A stretch of DNA of 64,000 nucleotides from Prorocentrum cordatum (lineage: Eukaryota > Sar > Dinophyceae > Prorocentrales > Prorocentraceae), in assembly GCA_963575745.1 (NCBI GenBank), contig CAUYUJ010019250.1:118501-182500 (forward strand), read 5' to 3'. Under the pieces are notes generated by a model. It saw only the letters and a program-made list of their open reading frames with translations. It ran no database searches and was not told the DNA's origin. Shown piece after piece: positions 44,374 through 55,243 of the stretch. Within the stretch, counting starts at the first letter, position 1; each line of letters starts with the position of its first letter. A program made the translations under genes and the position numbers.

Positions 44374-44655
44374 GACCTAAAATTTAGGCCCGTCCTAAGG
44401 GGGGGCCCTAAAACATAGGCCCGGGGCCTATGATGGTAATTTGCGTTTGAGATTTTAGGTCCGCCCGCGGCTGGGGGGGTGGCCTATAATTTGCTGGGGG
44501 GCCTAAAATGTGTTTTTTTGATGTTGGGCCCGGGGGCCTAAAATGCATTTTGCGCTGTGGGCCCGGGGGCCTAAAATGCATTTTGCGTTTTGGGCCGGGG
44601 GGCCTAACATGCATTTTGCGTTTTGGGCCCGGGGGCCTAAAATGGTTCATCGGTT
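44374..44655 (+). repeat. 33-bp GGCCTAAAATGCATTTTGCG minisatellite and flank
   Basis: Preceded by GGACCTAAAATTTAGGCCCG at 44374 and followed by four to five 33-bp units (GGGCCCGGGGGCCTAAAATG then CATTTTGCGTTTT). A related block lies in inverted orientation at 63350-63640. Confidence 0.85.
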
Positions 44656-44894
44656 TGAGGTTCCAGGGGCATCGATTTTGCGAAATTGTCGGACACGCGC
44701 GCGCGGGTTGCAGGTGGGTCGCGGGCGGGTCCCGGCGCGCGGCTTCGTTGCGTTTCCCCGAGTCGAAGAGGGGGAGGGAAGAGGCAGGAAAAGGAAAGGA
44801 GGGGGAGGGGAGAGGACGGCGGCTCACACCTCGCTCGCCCGACGGGCGTCGACTCATCATGCAAGCGGGTTCCGCTCAGACGTGGTCGTCCGCT

Positions 44895-45375
44895 ACCGCT
44901 GCCGCGCCGTTCAGGGGGGGAAAAGGTGTCGATGCCGCTTATATTGCCACGGCTCTATTCGCCTGGAAATCCCGGCCAGAACGCACCAGGACGAGGTCAG
45001 TGGGGTAGCGATATCGGCACCGCTTTGCTCCCCCAGTTGTCCCCGTCGTCCGCCGCCGCGCCGTTCAGGGGAGGAAAAGGTGTCGATGCCGCTTATATTG
45101 CCACGGCTGGATGTGCTTGAATCCTGTCCAGAACGCACTTCGGGAGAGATGCGCGGAGTAGCGGTATCGGCGCCGCATGCTCCCCCAGTTGCCCCCGCCG
45201 TCCGCCGCCGCGCCGTTCAGGGAGGAAAACCCATCGACCCCGCGCGTTGCCGCGGCTGGATTCTCTTGGAAATCTTGTTCAGAACGCACCTCGGGAGAGG
45301 TCCGTGGAGCAGCGGTATCGGCACGGTTTTGCTCCCCCAATTGCCCCCGCCGCGTCGACCGTGAATCGCCAGCGC
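44895..45375 (+). repeat. ~153-bp satellite, three copies
   Basis: GCCGCGCCGTTCAGGG begins copies at 44901, 45055 and 45207; each contains TATTGCCACGGCT-like and CCAGAACGCAC-like text. A stub of a fourth copy starts near 45350. Confidence 0.8.
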
Positions 45376-45459
45376 CAGACCGCCCCTCCACAGCGCCGCC
45401 TCCGCCGACCACGCCCTCTGACGCTCCTAGCGGACGAAACGCGGGAAACGCAAGTGCAA

Positions 45460-45516
45460 TTTCCTAGCGCCTCGAGGCACCGCAGCTGGGCTGCAGCCCC
45501 TCGAGGAGCTAGGAAA
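45460..45516. repeat. Intronic hairpin, 27-bp imperfect stem
   Basis: Arms 45460-45486 and 45490-45516 pair at 23 of 27 positions around a 3-nt loop; ends TTTCCTAGC / GCTAGGAAA. Confidence 0.8.
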
Positions 45517-45535
45517 ATGCATCCGCCCTTCCCAC

Positions 45536-46138
45536 CTCCAAATCCTCGAGCATCGCAGCGAACTCACCGTGCCCGCTGGAGCGACACATGAAAACGATGC
45601 CAGCGGCGGCGCTGGCCGCCGCTTCGAGAGCAGCGGCCATAGCCGCTGCCAGTGCGAGCACAGGTTCGGGGATGAGCGGAGCGCTCATGGCTGGCTGAGC
45701 TCGGGGCGCGGCGGGCCGTGCTTGAAGAGAGGGGGGTGGAACGGGACACATCGAGGACCCCTCGTTCGAGGGTTATTGCCTGCCACCGCGAGCTTCGGAT
45801 CAAGGAGCGAGGAGCGAGGGGCGCGAGGGAGGGCGAGGGGGGGGGGGGGGGGATGAGGGGACAAGGAAGCCATACTCCGCCCACCGCCCCCGAGGCGCCA
45901 CGTAAACGATATGTCAGATGGCCCGCGGGATGGAGAGGGTGAGAGGGGGAAGAGGGGGAGGGGATGTTTTTGAAATGCTTGACAACTCAACCATAATGAT
46001 GCAGTTTGCGTACAGTTCATTGTTCTCCGACGACACCGACTTGTAGACGGCGCGCCCGCGCCCGAAAAGGGCGGATTCGAACGCATCTCGCGTGAATACG
46101 GTCTCGCCGCGTCGCGACGATGATTCCCCCCCTTCCAC
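45536..46138 (-). CDS. Two exons of an unrecognised gene
   Basis: Exon 46138 to 45992 reads SSRRGETVFTRDAFESALFG then RGRAVYKSVSSENNELYANC and ends at a GTTGAG donor. Exon 45690 to 45536 follows a CAG acceptor and reads MSAPLIPEPVLALAAAMAAA, then GIVFMCRSSGHGEFAAMLED, ending at a GTGGGA donor. Amino acid balance and splice-like borders support coding; the phase at this junction does not fit perfectly, so one border is off by a base or uses an unusual site. The Ala-rich middle could be a helix or membrane segment. Upstream and downstream exons were not found: downstream lies the 153-bp satellite, upstream a MITE-like element. Function unknown. A 27-bp imperfect hairpin sits just downstream in the next intron (45460-45516). 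Confidence 0.45.
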
Positions 46139-46287
46139 CCCAAGGGGAGAAAGTGGGGAATGGAGAGGATGGAGGCTGACTGAATTAACGAATGGGGGAT
46201 GAAGAAGGGCGACAAGATATAAAGCGCGCAGTGGCGGTGGCAGAGGCGCCTATCCTGTCCCGCATTTTCCCAGGAGGGCGGCGGGCG

Positions 46288-46482
46288 ATGCATTCCAGAT
46301 GGGGATCGAGGATCGTGTCGGAGGGCCGCGCCGCATCGTTTAATGCGTCGGCGATGCCGGCGACGCATTGGCGCCGTCGGCGCTGGTGAAATTTGGCTCC
46401 GCGTCGCGAGTCGCATCGCCGATGCATCGGCGATGCGGCGCGATCCTCCGACCACATCTCTCGGACCCTATTTGGAATGCGG
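46288..46482. mobile_element. MITE-like element, copy 1
   Basis: About 190 bp with imperfect terminal inverted repeats of about 49 bp: the left end (GCATTCCAGATGGGGATCGA...) pairs with the right end (...CGGACCCTATTTGGAATGC). The centre repeats CGATGC / GCATCG words. A second copy of similar length is at 59342-59550. No clear target duplication and no coding capacity. Confidence 0.6.
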
Positions 46483-46544
46483 GACGCGTCTCGGTCGCCA
46501 GCTTGCGCGCGCCACGGCGCCACGGCGCCGCGGCCCCGCTCGGG

Positions 46545-47010
46545 CCTTGATGGCCAAGTCCAGCAAGTTGCTGGCCCAGTCAAGGATGACCAAGTCCTGA
46601 TGGGCATGGAAATGTCCTCCTCCTCCTCCTTCTCCTCTTCCGCCTCCTCCTCCTCCTCCTCCTCTCCCGCCTCCTCCTCCTGCTCCTCCTCCCTATGGTG
46701 GTGGTGGTGGTGATGGGAAATTCACGCCCATGAAATCCAGCAGCAGGCTGACCCAGTCAAGGATGACCCAGTCCAGAAAGATGCTGACCCCGTCAAGGAT
46801 GACCCAGTCCAGCATGGTGATGACCCAGTCCAGCACGATGCTGACCCCGCCAATGTTGACCAAGTCCAAAAAGATGCTGACCCAGTCCAGCACGATGCTG
46901 ACCCCGTCAAGGATGACCCAGTCCAGCACGTGGTTCACCCCGTCAAGGATGACCAAGTCCAGCAAGATGCTGACCCAGTCAAGGATGGCCCAGTGCAGGA
47001 CCAAAAAAAC
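46545..47010. repeat. (CTC)n tract and 18-bp GATGACCCAGTCCAGCAN repeat
   Basis: CTC/GTG triplets at 46616-46712. From 46740 to 47005 an 18-bp unit alternates GATGCTGACCCCGTCAAG and GATGACCCAGTCCAGCAC; one isolated copy lies at 46553-46597. Read on the minus strand it gives a hydrophobic 6-residue repeat (LDWVSI, LDGVSI). Confidence 0.85.
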
Positions 47011-47374
47011 CAATACGAAATCGATCAAGTCAAGATCACACGACAAGCATTCGCAACAACTCGATCAAGATCAAACGACAGGCATTCTGCACAACTCGCA
47101 AGGAACTTTCAACCGCCACACCAGGGCAATTCCAACGAAATCGAGGTCCATGAGGGGGCCCTAGGGCGGGGACTGCCAGCTCGAGGTCGAATAATGCCTC
47201 ACTCCCCCTGGCAGTCCCTGCAACGGGGGGATGGTGGGGAGGGTCCCTCCAAACCCCCCCCGCCCACCCTCGCACAATGGCGGAAACGCGAATCCCCCGC
47301 GCCCCTAGGCACCCCCGAATAATTTGCAACCTGAACGGGTGCTGGCCACACGCCAAGGCTTGTGGTCAGACCCC
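47011..47374. other. Spacer downstream of the 47.4-48.4 kb gene
   Basis: No supported coding exon. Presumed 3' region of the minus-strand gene that ends at 47375. Confidence 0.4.
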
Positions 47375-48436
47375 CTACTCGATGCTGATGTTCGCAGCTT
47401 CCCTCACTATCTTGACGATCGCCTGAGGAAGGAGTCGGATCCTCTCCCCCCCTCCTCCGGGTCATTTATATATAACATCGCGCATCGCGCTCACCCCCAT
47501 GCTGTTGGGAGCAACCGCTGCTCTAACCCAGACCGCGACGCGCGAAACACAGGGGGTGTCCGAGGAGGCTGAAGAGGGGAACCTGCTCACATTGCTCCTC
47601 GGCCAGTCCTCATTGAGCAGCTGCGGGTAGCTCTCTGACTCGATGCCCTCCATGTCGCCTGCAGCGTCCACGTCGATGGGAATGTCATCCAACGCCGACC
47701 CCACCAGCTGCTCGATCTCCGCGTTCACCATCAGCGCGAAGTAGCCGTAGCCTGGGCCATTCGAGGGATTGAGGGGGGAGGATCGGGCACGTGGGGCGCT
47801 AGAGTCGATATCGATCGAATCGATTCGACCAACCCTGAGAACCTCGCACGCACGATGTTACGCGTCGACCGTTTTCTTCACGAGCGGATTGGGCGACATT
47901 TACAGCATTGCACAGACAGCTCCATATCTTCTGCTCCAGAACGACATGTGCGCCAGCAGAGCGCGCGTACGACATCATCAAGGCGCGCGCGCCCGCCATG
48001 AACACGAGCCGTCCAGGCACGGCGCCGAGATCACCTGGGATGGAGCACTGATCTGGCACGCTTGATGTCACGCCTAACCGACGATCGCAACCATACGTCT
48101 GATCATGCTCAGACGTCTGCATGCAATCGTCGATCAAGCGTGCCATAACAGGTTGCAACCGCAGATGTCACCCCAGGAAGGTGGCGACAACCAGATGACG
48201 CCACCAGGCCGCACCCGAAACATCAGTAGAACTGCCAGCCGAATTCTGCACCAGAAGGGCCGCAACCCTGGAGATGCGGGATGACGATGAGGGGAAGTGT
48301 GGAAGAGGGGCGACTGATAGGGGTAGAGGGAGGGCGGTAAAGGCCAGGCTCCTAGGTGCAGTAGGCCCTCGGGGGTCGCGACGTCCTCCCAGCGATCGCG
48401 GCGACCCGCGTCGTACTCGACGGCCTTGTACAGCGC
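47375..48436 (-). CDS. Three-exon gene end, unrecognised protein
   Basis: Exon about 48436 to 48355 (after GTGCGCAG) reads ALYKAVEYDAGRRDRWEDVA then TPEGLLHL. Exon 47751 to 47591 (acceptor GGCCCAG, donor GTGAGC) reads GYGYFALMVNAEIEQLVGSA, LDDIPIDVDAAGDMEGIESE and SYPQLLNEDWPRSN. Exon 47422 to 47375 (acceptor TTCCTCAG) reads AIVKIVREAANISIE and a TAG. The last junction is phase 0 on both sides, and 161 and 48 nt fit the frame exactly, so these two exons are well supported; the link to the first exon is weaker. The product is acidic in its middle. No domain is recognised. The intron 48354-47752 carries a 90-bp hairpin-forming element. Confidence 0.55.
48055..48144. repeat. 90-bp nested hairpin in an intron
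   Basis: Ends GGCACGCTTGAT (48055-48066) and ATCAAGCGTGCC (48133-48144) are perfectly inverted over 12 bp; inside, CGACGATCGCA pairs with TGCAATCGTCG (one mismatch) and ACGTCTGA with TCAGACGT. Looks like a small foldback element. Confidence 0.8.
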
Positions 48437-49908
48437 CTGCGCACATCGCATCACCCTCCTCACTTCCCCCACCATCATTCCTCATGCACGTCGTCCTCCG
48501 ACCGTCTCGTCCTCATCATTCCAAATTCTTAGTCGTCGTCATCCTCATTGCATTCCTCATCCTCGTCCTTCGGTCCCACTTCTCATCCCCCTCCTAGTCC
48601 TCGTCCTATCGTTCCTCGTCCTCGGTGCCATTCCTCATCCTTGCTCCTCCTCATCTTCCTTCCCCAGCGGCACCGCCCGCGCAGCTTTGCTCGCTCCGCC
48701 AGTGCCGCTGAAGACCGCGAGGAACTGCACGTCTCGCCTGGTGTGGGAGCATCGCGGAGGGGGAGGGGGCTCGAGGGGGAGGAGGAGAAGGAGGAGGGGG
48801 GGGGAGGAGGAGGAGGAGGAAAGGGGAGGAGGATGGGGGGGGGGAGGAGGAGGAGGAGACGACTACAAAGGCGCGAGAGATGAGGAGTTCGGAGAGGATG
48901 AGAAAGGGGATAGAGGAGGATGAGGGGCGACAGGAAGGATGATGCTGATGAGGACGTCTTGGGGAGGATGGGAGGAGGCGTGGGGGATGGGGGGAGGGAG
49001 TGGCATATCGCCTCGCGCTTGGATAATGTCGAGGGGCCAGCTCCTGGAAGATCGTCAGTCAGTTATCGTCCTGGAGCCAATTATCTCTGCTTTCCTGCCG
49101 CTACGCCTCGAGCTATCCTTCGATCTTCCTTCTCTTCGTTCCTCTCGCTCTGTCCCTCCTTCCCTCCCTCCTTCCTTCTCCCCCTTTCTCTCGTCGTTCT
49201 CTTCCTCCCCTCTCTTCTTCCCTCTCCTCCTCCCCCCCCTTCCTCTAGCGCCGTTTCCCCTTCTTCCTCCTCTTCGCTCCCCTCTCTCGGCTCAAACTCG
49301 CAGTCCTGATGTCTATCAGGGTGCGCTCCGTAAGTCTCGAGCTCCGTGGTGATCAGCCGCTGGATAAACACGCGCGGCTCCGCGGGCTGCTCTGCCTCGC
49401 CGGGTCGCGGCGCGGAGGTGGGCGAGCGGGGGGCGAGGGAAAGGAGATGGTCATCGAGCCTCTGCCTCGTCGCTGCTTGCAGCCATGGCGTCTGGGCTCG
49501 CAGGGGCAAGCCCGCGGCTCTGCAGAGATGCAATTGCTGCGCTAGGCCAGACAAGCACGGTTTGGATGGACGGCGGTCGTGTTTTACCAGACGGGACTAT
49601 GTCTTCCGAGCGCACTTTGTCGGGACACTATAATCAAATGATCACATTGGCACAGCGACACACGGACATGCGCGATCGAACTGAGAGCACACCATGAGAT
49701 GCAGGGACAGTGGCTTCCGGGCGCCGTGTGCCGATCGGACATTATAGCACGCATGCAGACAGGGACTTCCGAGCGCCGCCTGTCGGGAACTGAGAGCATG
49801 TGCACAGAGATGCAGTCCCATGTGTTGCTATAATATTTATATAATGCGTGCTGCATGCATGATATACGTGCCATGTGCATATTTATATATATATACGGGA
49901 CCGCACCT
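48437..49908. other. Low-complexity C/T- and G/A-rich spacer
   Basis: Pyrimidine-rich at 48470-48670, GGA-rich at 48740-48880, pyrimidine-rich again at 49100-49290. At 49590-49790 three diverged copies of CTTCCGAGCGCC...TGTCGGGA occur. No gene recognised. Confidence 0.5.
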
Positions 49909-52013
49909 CTAAACATTAGCGAACCAGCTCGTGCAATGCACTGGCATCAACTGCAGCCTGCTGAATATCCTATCCAGCCACGTCGCTGGGTGGCTCGCCT
50001 GGGCGAGTGTGGCCACCACGCCGTTTAAATTATCCAAAAATGTGGAATAAAAGCGGGGATTGCCGTTCGTCTTTGCCAGCATGGTGAGGTGACACCAAAG
50101 GTGATGCTTGGGAGCGAATTGCACACCTGCAGTTCTCAAAAGCGCCACGTGGCGATGAAACGTCGTCATCAGATCCTTTGCACTGCGTTTGCTGTTTCTG
50201 TGGCTCGCGCTGTATAATGGCGACATGCTCTAGCAGCGCTGCACCTGCACCACGCAGGTACTCCTGCCCAACCATTGCGAAATCGTGTGTGAGACGGACA
50301 GCCCACTTCACCAAAGGGCCAGTTTCGGCAGCCTTTGTGGTGCAAGGCCCATTCGGGGCATTCCCGAGCATTTTTGCAGTCAGCTGGTTCAGGCGATATG
50401 AATTATCTACATTAGTTTCCGAGTACCATTTCTTTAAATGGGACTGGAGGAACACGAAAGCAGTCTTGATGATTTCGTCTTTCGTGCCAGCAGCGCGCCA
50501 AGGATTGGCCGCCACAACTCGCCAGGCAACGCCCTGAACATAACAGTGCATCACACCTAAGTATAAGGTGTGTAAAGTATCTATGCGGAGAACGCCTCGC
50601 GGATCACCCACGAGCCGCTCATCCAGAAGTGGGTTGCGCCGAATGACAGGGTCGGCCAGCGTGGATCCATCAAGAGTTCGGCGCCAGAAAACTATATTCA
50701 CACCGCCAGCAGGAATATGGGCGTGCTCGAGGTCATAAATGTCAGGCAGGCCAGCGCTGGGCCCCAATCGGTCCATGCGCTCAAGGCCGAGGAGTGGACC
50801 CTACATTTGACGATTCGCCCACCTGGGCGCGATGTTTTCTGCTCCCCCATGAGCACGCTAATTACTTGCAGCCTCTTCTCTTCGCTATCTATACATATAT
50901 GGTGCTCACATGCCGCGCACTGGTTGTTATAATCAGATGGTGCACGCGTGTCCCAACTGTGGCCTGCGTGCGAAATTGAGCCAAACGAGTACAATTCAAT
51001 TTTGGTGGCTCGGCAGAAAATGCAGGGGTGACACTTGGACGCCCGCGTGGGGAATCCGAACGCGCTCCAGAACTCGCCCCAGTCGCCCTTGATTTGGACG
51101 AGGGCGGCTGGGCATGGAAGCGTCGGTTCCTCTAGGAACTTTGTATAATAGTAGTCGGTCTCTGGCCAGGGCGAACCGCCCCATCTCACTGCTGGCCTCT
51201 GGCTCTTCATCGCTGCTGTGAGAGACCAGTGCAAAACTTGGAAGAGCCGAAAGAATGCGCACCACCCCTTACACCCGCACTGGCAAAGCAAAGCCTTGCG
51301 GAGAAACGCTACTGGATGCCTCTTGCGGGAAATGGGCGAATATATGAAGACGCCGAAAAGCTGTCAGCATTGCCGACAGTAATGGACTTCTTATACCTAA
51401 CGCCATCCAAGCACAGCGCGCGCGGGCGCGCTGCGAGACCGCGCGCGCGAGCACTCACGACAGAGGGGCGCGCGTTACACGCGTCACTCCATTCCTCGGC
51501 GCCCTCCGCGAAGTCCTGCTCGATCATGTCTGGGTTCTTCGCGAACTCAGCTGCCAATGCCTCGCGGGGCGGGCGCGCGAGGGTCGGCGCGATCTTGCGG
51601 CTGGAGCCGATTTGCACTGGCGTGTCGACGGGCATCTTCGCAACATGGGGCACGAACTTAAAAGCGGACGTCAGCTTCTTCTGAACATTACCAGGCGAGC
51701 TCTGCGGGTCCAGCATGAACCGCTGGAACGGCCCCTTTGCCCCCGCGTGGTGGGCCTGCCAGCAGTAGGTGCACAGCTCCTTCGCGCCCATGGTGCCCTT
51801 GGCATACTGGCCTGGCCAATTTTCAAGAAGCTGCTCTCCATGCTCATGCTGCTGGGCCTCAAGCTCTTGTTCAGGTTTGCCGCCGTCGCCCCGCAGGGCG
51901 TTGGGCTCGGGGCCAGATGCATCCCACGCAGGCGCCTCCTCATCTGTCGAGCCTGCGTCCCATGTCGCAGGCTCGCTGTCCCAAGTGGAACGCTGCTTCT
52001 TCTTAGGTGGCAT
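49909..52013 (-). pseudogene. Frameshifted member of a dispersed dinoflagellate gene family
   Basis: Starts at the ATG at 52013 (MPPKKKQRSTWDSEPATWDA). Part 1 ends in ELCTYCWQAHHAGAKGPFQR...SASSYIRPFPARGIQ and a TAG near 51309. Part 2 (another frame, about 51330-50780) continues with the cysteine cluster LCQCGCKGWCAFF, LVQIKGDWGEFWSAFGFPTR and CHPCIFCRATK. Part 3 (50776 to about 50190) reads MDRLGPSAGLPDIYDLEHAH, RIDTLHTLYLGVMHCYVQGV and LNQLTAKMLGNAPNGPCTTK. Part 4 (about 50220-49909) reads PKHHLWCHLTMLAKTNGNPR then FYSTFLDNLNGVVATLAQAS. Each frame takes over where the previous one fails, so three small indels break one protein of about 670 residues. I recall the pattern (CGCxGWC, KGDWxEF, DTLHTLxLGV, FYSTFLD) from many uncharacterised dinoflagellate proteins; function unknown. 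The cysteine pairs suggest metal binding. Confidence 0.7.
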
Positions 52014-52059
52014 GGCGCACTGGGTTCTTATATGCGCTTGTGCCAGGCCGACTGCGTTG

Positions 52060-52280
52060 CTGATCCTGCTCCTCCTCCTCCTCTGCTTCGCCTCCTCCTC
52101 CTCCTCCTCCTCCTCTGCCTCCTCCCCCCCTCCTCCTCCTCCTCCTCCTCCTCCTCCTCCTCCTCCTCCTCCTCCTCCCCCTCCTCTGCCTCCTCCCCCT
52201 CCTCCTCCTCTTCCGCCCCCCCTTCCTCGCTTCTCCTCCTCCTTCCTCCTCATTATTAGTTTAATTCCTCCTCCTCCTCG

Positions 52281-52314
<34 letters not shown>

Positions 52315-52360
52315 GCATACCTCCCCCTCCTCCTCCTCCTCCTCCTCCTCCTCCTCCGTC
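52060..52360. repeat. (CCT)n and (CAT)n microsatellites
   Basis: CCT triplets at 52068-52250, CAT triplets at 52279-52315, CTC triplets at 52322-52357. They lie in the presumed promoter region of the preceding minus-strand pseudogene. Confidence 0.9.
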
Positions 52361-52454
52361 TCCCGAGGGCCCCCTCACCTGTGCTCCGCAGGAGCAGTCG
52401 CCTCCAGAGTTGTGTGCCCCACTCGATCTCAACAGGCCACGTCCCAGCAGCCCC

Positions 52455-52459
52455 CATCC

Positions 52460-52492
<33 letters not shown>

Positions 52493-52600
52493 CCAGCATC
52501 ATCATCATCACCACCAACAGCACCATTATCATCAAGAGCCTCATGATCACCATCATCATCAGCATCATCACATTCTTGTCGCCACAACCACAAATCATCA
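52455..52600. repeat. (CAT)n microsatellite
   Basis: CAT triplets with CAC and CAG interruptions. Confidence 0.9.
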
Positions 52601-53156
52601 TCCCCATCATTGCCAGCATCAAACATGGTCGTGCATGCCTGCCCGACGCCTGATACGGTGGAGGCCCGATCACAAGAGACCCTTCACAAGAAACGAGGCC
52701 CTGCTAAACGTAACGCGGTCCACAGCAACACCATCGACACCCAAGAGATCCAGGGCACCTTGGAGGCAAGCAGGGTGTTTCCATGGGCATCCACTGTATC
52801 AGTGCTGTCGGGCTCCAATCTCTGAGGCATGCTGTGGGCGATGGAGTGAGCTATAGGGCAGCAGGGGTGAACGCGCAACGCATCTATCTCGAGTGAACTT
52901 TTCAATCCCAGGCGCTCGCACTGTCGCGAGCCGTCGACCCCAAACTTCATACGTGCCAGCAGCCTCGACCCCATAATATATCGAGGCTGAACGTGCACAC
53001 CCTACTGCAGCATGCATGGTCGAGCGCGCGTGGTGAGGGAAGGGTGCTGGCGGGTTGGGGGGAGGAGCCAGCGCCGCTGCAGCCTGTCCTGGCCTCGGTG
53101 ATCTCAGCTAGCGTGGATTACCCAACGCCTCGTATATCACCTCCAGGGCAGTTTCA

Positions 53157-53207
<51 letters not shown>

Positions 53208-53424
53208 GATCGCTCGCTCTCCGCCCCCTCTGCCTCCCCCCTCCCTCCTCGCCTCTCCAGCTTTCGTCTCTCATTCAGTTTTGAGCCCACTGTCGCCTGC
53301 CGATGCGCCCTACGCGCGCCCCCAGAATTCCCCGGGGGAGGGATGCGCAGAACGGTGAAAAGCACAGGGCAGGGATCCCTCGAGGGGCGATGGGGGCCGA
53401 AGTAGGGGAGAGTAGGGAGCCCAA
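52601..53424. other. Spacer with a (CT)n tract
   Basis: CT dinucleotides fill about 53159-53203. I see no gene; short frames lack domains. Confidence 0.5.
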
Positions 53425-54685
53425 AGTCAACAGCGGTCAACAACGGTCAACAGTCTGTTGACCTCTGTTGACCTGTGTTGACCGTCTCGGGGTGCCCAAA
53501 CAGGTCAACAGCGGTCAACGACGGTCAACAGTCTGTTGACCTCTGTTGACCTGTGTTGACCGTCTCGGGGGGCCCAAACAGGTCCACAGCGGTCAACACG
53601 TACAATATGTGACCTCTGTTGACCCGTGCCGACCATCTCGAGCTCGGGAGCCCGAAGAAAATCGCAAACAGGTCAACATCGGTCACGTGGATCCCTCGAG
53701 GGTGGGCAGATCATGGTGAGAGGGGCGGGAGCAGGGGAGAGTAGGGAGCCCAGTCAACAGCGGTCAACGACGGTCAACAGTCCGTTGACCTCTGTTGACC
53801 TGTGTTGACCGTCTCGGGGAGCCCAAACAGGTCAACAGCGGTCAACAGCGGTCAACAGTCTGTTGACCTCTGTTGACCTGTGTTGACCGTCTCGGGGGGC
53901 CCAAACAGGTCCACAGCGGTCAACAACGGTCACGTCCTGTACCATGTGGTTGACCGTTTGTTGAACCGTCGTACTCGAGGGCGGGTGCATGTTTCGCATG
54001 TGCATGTCCCCAATTGTTTTGCACCCGCCCTCTGTTGACGCACTGTTGAACTGTGCTGACCGTCCTCGGGGGCCAAAATCCGGTCAACCAGCGGTCAACA
54101 ACGGTCCACAGTCTGTTGACCTCTGTTGACCCGGTGTTGACCGTCTCGGGGGGCCCAAACAAGGTCAACAGCGCAACAACGGTCAACAATCGGTTGACCT
54201 CTGTTGACCGTTTGTTGAACCGTCTCGGCGGGTGCATGTTCGCTCGATACATGGTCAAAATGTTTTGGGCCCCCGCCCTCTGTTGAACCTCGTAATTTAC
54301 TATATGAAATTGCAACCCGGGTCCAAAAACGTGTAAAAACACGCACATTGTGAAAATGGGCCCGCCTTTGGTCAACAGAGGTCCACAGAGGTCAACAGAG
54401 TGTGGACCTCTGTTGACCTCTGTTGACCTCCAGCGGTCAACAGAGGTCAACAGAGGTCAACAGAGTGTTGACCTCTGTTGACCTCTGTTGACCACCTGGA
54501 GGTCAACAGAGTTCAACAGAGGTCCACACTCTGTTGACCTCTGTTGACCTCTGGAGGTCAACAGAGGTCAACAGAGGTCCACACTCTGTTGACCTCTGTG
54601 GACCTCTGTTGACCTCCAGATGGTTTTTGTCAGCTGAATTTCTTGGTCAACAGAGGTCAACAGGGGTCAACAGGGGGTGGACATC
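53425..54685. repeat. Palindromic GGTCAACAG array, CAGAGG/CAGCGG type
   Basis: The 10-bp words GGTCAACAGC, GGTCAACAGA and their complements alternate in blocks of opposite orientation, separated by GACCGTCTCGGGG spacers. The cleanest hairpin is 54435-54493, two perfect 28-base arms around a 3-nt loop. The array also holds unrelated text at 53940-54040 and 54230-54360. Confidence 0.9.
54435..54493. repeat. Perfect 28-bp hairpin
   Basis: Arms 54435-54462 and 54466-54493 are exact inverted copies (three GGTCAACA words each) with loop GAG. Confidence 0.95.
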
Positions 54686-54789
54686 TGTGGACAGCAGTGG
54701 TCAGATGGGCGCTGTGGATCCATATCTCTGGAGCCAGAGACTGCGCTGGCAGAGTGACGACTCCACCCAGACCCAGAGAAAGAGAGGGA

Positions 54790-55215
54790 GGAGGAGGCTG
54801 AAAAGGATGAGAATGAGGAGGAGGAGGAGGAGGAGAAAGAGGAGGAGGAGGAGGAGGAGGAGAAGGAGGCGGCTCGGGCGCTCCTAGGGAGCTCCAGGCC
54901 GCTCCGAAGCGATGTCCAGAGCACTCTTGGAGCGCCCTGGGAGCGCCCTGGGAGCGCCCATGGAGCACTCTGTGGGCGCCCTTGGAGCGCTCTTGGAGCG
55001 CCCTGGAGCGCCCTGGGAGCGCTTGTAGGGCTCACTGGGTGTACGCTAGGAGCGCCGTGGAAGCGCCCGTGGAGCGCCCTGGAGAGCCCTGGGAGCGCCC
55101 TTGGAGAGCGCATGGGAGCACTGCGAAGATGGAGGACGGAGGAGGAAAACTGAGGACGGACAACGGAGGAGGAGGAGGAGGAGGAGGAGGAGGAGGAGGA
55201 GGAGGAGGAGAGGAT
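54790..55215. repeat. GGA tract and 12-bp GAGCGCCCTGGG repeat
   Basis: GGA-rich at 54795-54870 and pure GGA at 55160-55210. Between them (54885-55110) GGAGCGCCCTGG-type words of 12 bp repeat with GGAGCGCTCTTGG variants. Confidence 0.85.
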
Positions 55216-55243
55216 GAGGAGGACCGAGCCTGAACTCCCGCGC

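Noticed and set aside
46060-46140. tRNA gene suggested by a GTTCGAATCC box
   Set aside because: No acceptor or T-stem pairing around it; it lies in a protein-like exon.
52010-52045. Second spliced-leader relic (TGGCACAAG) upstream of the pseudogene ATG
   Set aside because: One mismatch in nine bases, no AG acceptor directly before it; too weak.
53920-54450. Minus-strand 176-codon frame in the GTCAAC array
   Set aside because: Its Val-Asn-Arg-Ser-Thr-Glu repeats are the translated 10-bp palindromic words.
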